Assembly: GCA_945865725.1 (NCBI GenBank)
Contig: CAMBEO010000007.1
Location: forward strand, 1-61,881
Reading direction: 5' to 3'
Length of the DNA stretch: 61,881 nucleotides
Source: Thermoflexus hugenholtzii JAD2
GTDB lineage: Bacteria; Chloroflexota; UBA11872; UBA12225
Shown: positions 56,875-61,881 of the stretch, piece after piece
Layout: every line of letters begins with the position of its first letter
Numbering within the stretch: position 1 is the first letter of the stretch
Made by a program: the position numbers and the translations under genes
Notes under the pieces: generated by a model
What the model saw: only the letters and a program-made list of their open reading frames with translations
Told to the model about the DNA's origin: nothing
The model's database searches: none

Positions 56875-58991
56875 GTCCCCCTCCGCGCCGGCTCGTCGCG
56901 ATGCGCCTCGCCGCTCCCGTCATCCACCGCAACCGGCGCCCGCCCACCCCGTGCCCCGGCGATCGCCCCGCCGTCCCCGTCGCTGCCCCACGTGCCGATG
57001 CGACCGCCGGCGCCGCGCCGCGCGCCCGGCCACCGCACCGCGCCCGAGGACACTGGCGCACCCACAGGCAGTGGCCCTCCCGCGCCCGCACCCGGGACCC
57101 CCGGGCCATCCGAGGGGACCACCACGCCACCACGCCCGGTCAGCCGCGAGCGGGCGCCGTTCACCACCGCGCCACCCGCAGATGCCGGTGCCTCGCCCAC
57201 CCGGGCCAAGCCGAACCCGTCGGCCGGACCCAGCGCCAGCGCGTCGGGCCGGTCGAGGGGGATGGTCACCTGCATCGTCGTACCGGTGCCGAGCGCGCTC
57301 TCGATCGCAAAGGTTCCGCCCAGCAGGTGCGCCCGCTCCCGCATCCCATGGATCCCCACGTGATGGCCCGGGTCGGTACCCGGTGCCGGCCGCTGCGCGA
57401 GGGCCGCAGCGTCGAAGCCGTTGCCCCAGTCCTGCACCTGCAACTCCACATCGCCCCCGCGACGCACCACCGAGACGCGTGCCCGGGTCGCCTCGCCATG
57501 GCGCCGCGCATTCGTCAGCGCCTCCTGGATGATCCGGTACGCGGTCACCTCCACGGAGGCCGGAAGCCGCGCACCCCCGAGGCCGTCATGCAGGTCGATA
57601 CGCCAACCGAACTCGTCTCGCAAGTTTTGCACCGTCAATTGTAGGGCGGCCACCAGCCCGAAGTCGTCCAGTTCCGAGGGGCGCAACCCGGCGATGACCT
57701 TGCGCACCTCCTCGATGGATTTCTGGAGCATGAACAGCCCCTTGTGCAGCGACGTCTCGGCCCGCGCGTCTCGTTGCCCGTGGTAGATGCCGAACGTCTG
57801 CAAGTGCTGGTGCGCGCTCACCATCAGTTGCGCCAGGCCGTCGTGGATGTCATAGGCGACGCGCCGACGGTCCTCCTCCTGCGCCCGGATCATCCGCTCC
57901 ACCAGGTGCTGGAGGCTCGCCTCCTTCTCGCGGACCGCCTGGTAGAGCTTCGCGTTCTCGAGGGCGATCGCCGCCTGCGTGGCGAGGCCTGCCAGCAGGT
58001 GCGCGTCGCCTGCCAGGCCGGATGGCACTTCGCCGTCCGTCCCGAGCGGCGCGAACACCTCGAGCGTGCCGATGGCGTGCCCGCGCACCTTCAAGCCCAC
58101 GCACCATCCGGCTACGCCGGGCGATGCCACCGGCCGCGACTCGCCATCCGCCCGGACCTGGTCGAGGATCGCCGCAACCTCAGCGCGCGCGCGCACCTCA
58201 TCCCACCAGTCCGATCCGCCGTGCGATGCGAGGATCGAGGCCTCGCCGGTCCCGGCCGCATCAGTGATGAAGCAGGCCTCCGCGCCGGTCAACCGGCGCG
58301 AGATCTCCACGATCCCCGCGAGCACGTGGTCGAGGTCGAGGCTCGAGGAGATCGCCTCGCCCGCGCCGTAGAGCGTGAGGACCTCGTCGAGGGCCCGCAC
58401 CAGCTGGTCATGGAGCTGCTCGTTCTCGAGATGCGCCCCCAGGTGTGCCGCGATCGACTCGATCCCCGTGACCTGACCTGATGTCCACGCAGGCACGCCC
58501 GGCTCGCGCACGAACGCGAGCGCGCCGACGGGCACGCCTCGCGTTCCCGCGAGCGGCACCACCAGCCACTGGGCGTCCCCATCGCGAGCGAGCGAGCCAC
58601 GCCCTCCCGCCCCGGTCCGGCCCGAACGCGAGCCCGCGAACCCCGCCAGGCAGGCCTCGCCCGCCGCGCGTGAGGCGGCACGCCCGAGCGAGCGCCCCTG
58701 CCTCGCCACGACGCGCGGCGCCTCGCCGGGCGAGCCGACCACCAGGAGGGCACCCGTTTCCGCGCCCGCGGCGGCACAGGCCGAAGCCAGGATCACGCTC
58801 CGGGCGGCTCCACCGGGCGGGACGGGCCAGCGGACCGCCCCCGCGATCACTGCGTGCGCCGCGGCCACCATGCCGTCCACGCCCCCTGCTTGTCCGGCCG
58901 CTGGGTCGCGAAGGGGAACGCTCCCCGTCACCTGACCGGCCGGCGGGACCCCAAGGTTCCCGATGTCGCCCGCGGGTCCAGTCACTTCCAT
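56871..58991 (-). CDS. GAF-GAF histidine kinase (HisKA_3/NarX-like) with long disordered tail
   Basis: The 706-residue protein lacks transmembrane helices. Two GAF-like sensor domains (about residues 45-190 and 200-350) precede the HisKA_3 dimerisation segment MIRAQEEDRRRVAYDIHDGLAQLM with the phosphorylated His 383. The ATPase domain has the N-box TNARRHGE (Asn 494), DWGNGFD and GIHGMRERA, and ends GTTMQVTIPL near residue 578. The last 125 residues are Gly/Ala/Pro/Arg-rich and unlike any catalytic part. A cytoplasmic signal (redox, gas or small molecule) is likely. The ATG at 58991 overlaps the upstream gene by 10 nt. Confidence 0.9.
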   Translation of the reverse strand: MEVTGPAGDIGNLGVPPAGQVTGSVPLRDPAAGQAGGVDGMVAAAHAVIAGAVRWPVPPGGAARSVILASACAAAGAETGALLVVGSPGEAPRVVARQGRSLGRAASRAAGEACLAGFAGSRSGRTGAGGRGSLARDGDAQWLVVPLAGTRGVPVGALAFVREPGVPAWTSGQVTGIESIAAHLGAHLENEQLHDQLVRALDEVLTLYGAGEAISSSLDLDHVLAGIVEISRRLTGAEACFITDAAGTGEASILASHGGSDWWDEVRARAEVAAILDQVRADGESRPVASPGVAGWCVGLKVRGHAIGTLEVFAPLGTDGEVPSGLAGDAHLLAGLATQAAIALENAKLYQAVREKEASLQHLVERMIRAQEEDRRRVAYDIHDGLAQLMVSAHQHLQTFGIYHGQRDARAETSLHKGLFMLQKSIEEVRKVIAGLRPSELDDFGLVAALQLTVQNLRDEFGWRIDLHDGLGGARLPASVEVTAYRIIQEALTNARRHGEATRARVSVVRRGGDVELQVQDWGNGFDAAALAQRPAPGTDPGHHVGIHGMRERAHLLGGTFAIESALGTGTTMQVTIPLDRPDALALGPADGFGLARVGEAPASAGGAVVNGARSRLTGRGGVVVPSDGPGVPGAGAGGPLPVGAPVSSGAVRWPGARRGAGGRIGTWGSDGDGGAIAGARGGRAPVAVDDGSGEAHRDEPARRGT

Positions 58992-59407
58992 ACGGTGCCG
59001 GTATCTTGCCCCGACCCCCGCACCGCGGGCGTCGTCCACTGCGTCGCGCGCATCGTCGCGACCATCCCGGCATCGCCGCCCGGATGCGTCACCCGGCGCG
59101 TGACCCGCATCTCGCCACGCCGGTACCCGCAGGCCTGCAGGCACTGCGTGACGTCCGCGTCGCCCGCGATCTCGTCGACCACCCACGCCGCGCCGGACCA
59201 GTCGAGCGCCAGCAGGGGCCGACCGCGGGACGCATCCCAGATCACGCGCCCGGCGGGGCCATCGGCGACAACCATGCCCGCGGGCGGTTCCGGCAACGCG
59301 TCAGCCGGGATGGCCTGGTTGGTCGCCGCCTTCAGCGCGACCGCAAGCCACGCCGCCACCGCCGACCCGGTCAGGCCTTCCCCTCCGTACACTGGCCGGT
59401 GGAGCAT
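58982..59407 (-). CDS. Hypothetical protein upstream of the kinase
   Basis: The 141-residue protein (from MLHRPVYGGEGL) looks like a folded a/b domain (VIWDASRGRPLLALDWSGAAWVVDEIAGDADVTQCLQACGYRRGEM), but I do not recognise it. Its stop overlaps the kinase start by 10 nt, so the two are co-translated. It could be a kinase-associated sensor component. The ATG at 59407 shares its central CATG with the divergent NUDIX start codon, so one of the two starts may be wrong. Confidence 0.6.
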   Translation of the reverse strand: MLHRPVYGGEGLTGSAVAAWLAVALKAATNQAIPADALPEPPAGMVVADGPAGRVIWDASRGRPLLALDWSGAAWVVDEIAGDADVTQCLQACGYRRGEMRVTRRVTHPGGDAGMVATMRATQWTTPAVRGSGQDTGTVWK

Positions 59408-59909
59408 GGACCCGAGTCTACCCGAGCGACCGGCACCGGACGCCCCGCCCGGGCGATGGCTGGCAGCCGTCACCCGCCTGATGGGCCTCCCCCAGGCCTG
59501 CCCGGCACGCTTTTCGGTCGGGGTTTCCGGCGCGGTCCTGGACCATCGCGGGCGCCTCCTCCTCCTGCGCCACGCGTTCCGTCGGCGCTACCCGTGGGGC
59601 CTCGTCTCGGGGTGGGTCGATGCGGGCGAGGCACCGGAGGACGCGATGCGCCGCGAGTTGCGCGAGGAGACGTCCCTCGTCGGCGAGGTCGGGCCGATCA
59701 TCGCCATTCGGAGCGACTGGCGCGCCCCAAGCCTCGAGGTGGTTTACCTCGTCAGCACAAGCGCCGGCGAGTTCCGCCCAAGCCCGGAAACCCCCGAGGC
59801 CGCGTGGTTCGCTGAAACCGATCCGCTCCCCGACGGCTTGCACCCGTCGCAACGCGCTCTCGTCGCGCTCGCGCGCCGGGATGCGGTGGCCGGGCGCCGC
59901 GGCCGCTAG
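59406..59909 (+). CDS. NUDIX hydrolase
   Basis: The 167-residue protein has a complete NUDIX box: GWVDAGEAPEDAMRRELREE matches G-x5-E-x7-REUxEE, preceded by LLLLRHAFRRRYPWGLVSG. It hydrolyses a nucleoside diphosphate linked to another group; the substrate cannot be predicted. The first 40 residues are extra compared with minimal NUDIX proteins. The start codon shares CATG with the divergent gene, and the stop TAG shares CTAG with the convergent adenosyltransferase stop. Confidence 0.9.
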   Translation: MDPSLPERPAPDAPPGRWLAAVTRLMGLPQACPARFSVGVSGAVLDHRGRLLLLRHAFRRRYPWGLVSGWVDAGEAPEDAMRRELREETSLVGEVGPIIAIRSDWRAPSLEVVYLVSTSAGEFRPSPETPEAAWFAETDPLPDGLHPSQRALVALARRDAVAGRRGR

Positions 59910-60481
59910 CGCGGCGCGCGCGCGAGGTCCGGGGCAAGCCCCGTCGCCCCGTCGGCGCCACGCGCGAGCAGGTAGAGGAGGGTCGATAGCCGGTTCAGGT
60001 ACGCGAGGAGGTTTCCGTCCGTCGGCAGTCCGCTCTCCGGGTCCGCACGCCCCTCGTCAATGACCCGGACCACCGACCGTTCCGCGCGCCTTACGACCGT
60101 ACGGGCCAAGTCCAGGTGCGCCCCCACGACGGTCGCGCCCGGGAGCACGAACTCGACCGGCGTCGGCGTCCTGATGTCGATTGCCACGGCCGTCTGGCAC
60201 AGCCATTCCAAGCGCACGGAGGAGATGCGCGGCGGGGCCCCGGGCGTCGCCGGGATCGCGATCTCGGCCATCGCCAGGTACAGGTCCCGTTGCACCTGTT
60301 CGAGCACGAAGGCGGACTCGGGATCACCATGCGCCGCGTACGCCCGCGCGACGCCGATCGCCGACGTCGCCTCGTCCAGGTCGCCGAGCGCGGTGATCGC
60401 GACGGACGCCTTCGAGACGCGACGCCGCCCCAGCAGGTCGGTCGTCCCGTCGTCCCCGCGACCCGAGCGAGCCGTCAACAT
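59906..60481 (-). CDS. ATP:cob(I)alamin adenosyltransferase, PduO type
   Basis: The 191-residue protein has the PduO-type N-terminal ATP motif SGRGDDGTTDLLGRRRVSK (normally TRTGDDGTT-x-L), the ALGDLDEATSAIG helix, and C-terminal VRRAERSVVRV and LLAYLNRLSTLLYLLAR. It makes adenosylcobalamin from cob(I)alamin and ATP. I start at the ATG at 60481, which matches the family's N-terminus. An upstream ATG at 60613 in the same frame would add 44 residues with no family match. No cobalamin riboswitch is visible upstream. Confidence 0.92.
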   Translation of the reverse strand: MLTARSGRGDDGTTDLLGRRRVSKASVAITALGDLDEATSAIGVARAYAAHGDPESAFVLEQVQRDLYLAMAEIAIPATPGAPPRISSVRLEWLCQTAVAIDIRTPTPVEFVLPGATVVGAHLDLARTVVRRAERSVVRVIDEGRADPESGLPTDGNLLAYLNRLSTLLYLLARGADGATGLAPDLARAPR

Positions 60482-60798
60482 CGGCACCACCGTACCGTTC
60501 GCGGCCGCCAGATCCCGGGGTGTCACGTGATCGAAACGGTGCCAATGCACCGGAGACCCATCCGATATCTGGGTGCGCCGCGCGCCAAGTACCACGTGGG
60601 GCTTGTCTCGCATCGCGCAACGATGCCAGACTAGCGCGGACAGGGGACATCCACGCGAATCCGCGCCGGATGACGTCGCGCGCCTTGGTACCTTGGAGAT
60701 CCCGCCGTGCGGGCCTGGGTGCGGGCGTCCGGCCACGTGGCCGCTGGCGCGCCCCGCGCCGTGCGGCCCATTTCAGGTACCCGCGAGACCAACAACCG
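60482..60798. other. 317-nt divergent intergenic region
   Basis: This gap holds the promoters of the adenosyltransferase (minus) and pyruvate dehydrogenase (plus) genes, but I cannot point to convincing -35/-10 pairs. The minus-strand frame stays open through most of it, so part may encode an N-terminal extension of the adenosyltransferase. Confidence 0.4.
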
Positions 60799-61881
60799 AT
60801 GAGCATTATCGCGCCGTCGCGCGCCCCCGCCGCCGAGGCGACCATTGCCGACGAGGAACTTCGTCGCCTCTACCGGATGATGGTGCAGATCCGACGCTTC
60901 GAGGAGCGCACCGAGGAGCAGTACACGCGCGACCGCATCGGCGGCTACTGCCACCTCAACATCGGCGAGGAGGCAACCGTCGCCGGCACCGCCGGCAGCC
61001 TCACCAGCGACGACTACTTGTTCGGGTCGTACCGTGACCACGGCGTGACCCTTGCCCTCGGCAGCCCGGCACGCGACGTCATGGCCGAGTTGTTCGGCAA
61101 GGAGACCGGGCAAGCGCACGGGCGTGGCGGGTCCATGCACCTCCTGGACGTCGCCCGGCACTTCCTCGGCGGGTGGGGCATCGTCGGCAGCCAGATCCCG
61201 ATCGCCGTCGGCGCCGCCTTCGCCCTCGACTACCACGGAACGCCCGGCGCCGTCCTGTGCATGTTCGGCGACGCCGCGATCAACATCGGCGCCTTTCACG
61301 AGGGCCTCAACCTCGCCGCCGTCTGGCAGCTCCCGGTCGTGTTCGTCATCACCAACAACCTCTACGGCATGGGCACCCCGGTCGAGTTGGCCTCGGCCGA
61401 ACCGGAGTTGTGGCGCCGCGCCGCCTCCTACCGCATGCCGTCGGAGCGCGTCGACGGGCAGGACGTCCTCGCGGTGCGCGAGGCCACCCAACGCCTCCTC
61501 CGCCTCGCGCGCGATGAGCGCCAACCGTCCGTCCTCGAGTGCATGACCTACCGCTACCGCGGCCACTCGGTCGCCGATCCCGGCAAGTCCTACCGGCCTG
61601 CCGAGGAGATCGCGGAGTGGCGCGAACGCGACCCGATCATCCTCTTCGAACGTGCCCTGCGCGAACGCCAGGTCATCGACGACGCGCACGTCGCCGAGGT
61701 GCGCGCCGCCGTGGAGGCCGAGGTCCAGGACGCCATCGACTTTGCGCTGCGGAGCCCCGACCCCGACCCGCGCGACCTGTACCAGCACGTGTACGGCGAG
61801 GCGGCGACCGTCGAGTTTGCCCGCATGGCGGAAGGCGCACCGTTCGGCGAGGCGAGCATCGCCGCGCGCCCGTGGGACGCC
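60799..61881 (+). CDS. pdhA: Pyruvate dehydrogenase E1 component, alpha subunit (partial)
   Basis: The frame runs from the ATG at 60799 to the window edge (361 codons, no stop). It has E1-alpha landmarks: RMMVQIRRFEERTEEQYTRDRIGGYCHLNIGEEA, the phosphate-loop region YRDHGVTLALG, the HGRGGSMH motif, and the thiamine diphosphate motif GDAAINIGAFHEGLNLAAVW ending VITNN, then YRYRGHSVADPGKSYR. It decarboxylates a 2-oxo acid, most likely pyruvate. The normal C-terminus (DLYQHVY) is passed by at least 25 residues, so either a short extension or a fusion continues beyond the window. A branched-chain or acetoin E1 is possible but less likely. Confidence 0.9.
   Translation, partial: MSIIAPSRAPAAEATIADEELRRLYRMMVQIRRFEERTEEQYTRDRIGGYCHLNIGEEATVAGTAGSLTSDDYLFGSYRDHGVTLALGSPARDVMAELFGKETGQAHGRGGSMHLLDVARHFLGGWGIVGSQIPIAVGAAFALDYHGTPGAVLCMFGDAAINIGAFHEGLNLAAVWQLPVVFVITNNLYGMGTPVELASAEPELWRRAASYRMPSERVDGQDVLAVREATQRLLRLARDERQPSVLECMTYRYRGHSVADPGKSYRPAEEIAEWRERDPIILFERALRERQVIDDAHVAEVRAAVEAEVQDAIDFALRSPDPDPRDLYQHVYGEAATVEFARMAEGAPFGEASIAARPWDA

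Noticed and set aside
60482-60798. Cobalamin riboswitch upstream of the adenosyltransferase
   Set aside because: No B12-box-like sequence is visible in the divergent region.

Overview
The window is about 62 kb of very GC-rich bacterial chromosome with tightly packed, often overlapping genes. I see no transposase, integrase or phage gene. The flagellar gene order is of the Gram-positive type (flgM-flgN-flgK-flgL-fliW-csrA; fliO-P-Q-R-flhB-flhA-flhF-flhG-fliA). There is also a bS22-like mini-ribosomal protein, a PdtaR-type ANTAR regulator, a PAC2 protein and a YfhO/GT4 pair. Together these suggest a high-GC member of the Terrabacteria, most likely a flagellated Chloroflexota lineage. This placement is an inference from gene content, not a phylogeny.

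Layout. (1) 1-1827: the 5' part of a large secreted protein with bacterial Ig-like repeats, followed by 1.26 kb without genes. (2) 3089-6421: PAC2 protein, a 29-residue bS22-like protein, a PD40 beta-propeller protein, tRNA-Pro(CGG) and two small unknowns. (3) 6567-12210 (+): a translationally coupled run of ANTAR response regulator, YfhO-type membrane protein and GT4 glycosyltransferase. (4) 12425-29519 (-): a purine-degradation island. It holds a BMP-type nucleoside ABC importer, adenosine deaminase, xanthine dehydrogenase (2 subunits), OHCU decarboxylase, urate oxidase, HIU hydrolase, allantoinase, allantoate amidohydrolase, ureidoglycine aminohydrolase and a second M20 amidohydrolase best read as ureidoglycolate amidohydrolase. 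These form an oxidative, ammonia-releasing route from nucleoside uptake to glyoxylate. (5) 29635-31038 (+): a solute-binding lipoprotein. (6) 31261-54501 (-): a 23-kb flagellar region covering stator, switch, export gate, FlhF/FlhG, sigma-28, rod proteins, FlgM/FlgN, hook-filament junction proteins, FliW and CsrA. It lacks the MS ring, export ATPase, hook, cap and flagellin genes, which must lie elsewhere if the flagellum is functional. (7) 54553-58991 (-): a GAF-GAF histidine kinase, a canonical NarL-type regulator, a degenerate receiver-only protein and a NarL-type regulator with an altered acidic pocket. (8) 59406-61881: NUDIX hydrolase, cobalamin adenosyltransferase and the start of pyruvate dehydrogenase E1-alpha.

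The most unusual layer is a set of short GC-rich palindromic repeats, called families A, B and C here. Families A and B share one arm. They sit mostly at gene 3' ends, but several copies are read in frame inside proteins: the tail of the YfhO protein, the linker of a SwrB-like protein, the linker of FlhF and the N-terminus of FliP. Promoters can also be read directly: two sigma-28 sites (flgM, flgL), a strong sigma-70-type promoter for tRNA-Pro, and promoters that abut start codons and imply leaderless mRNAs (bS22 and its neighbours).
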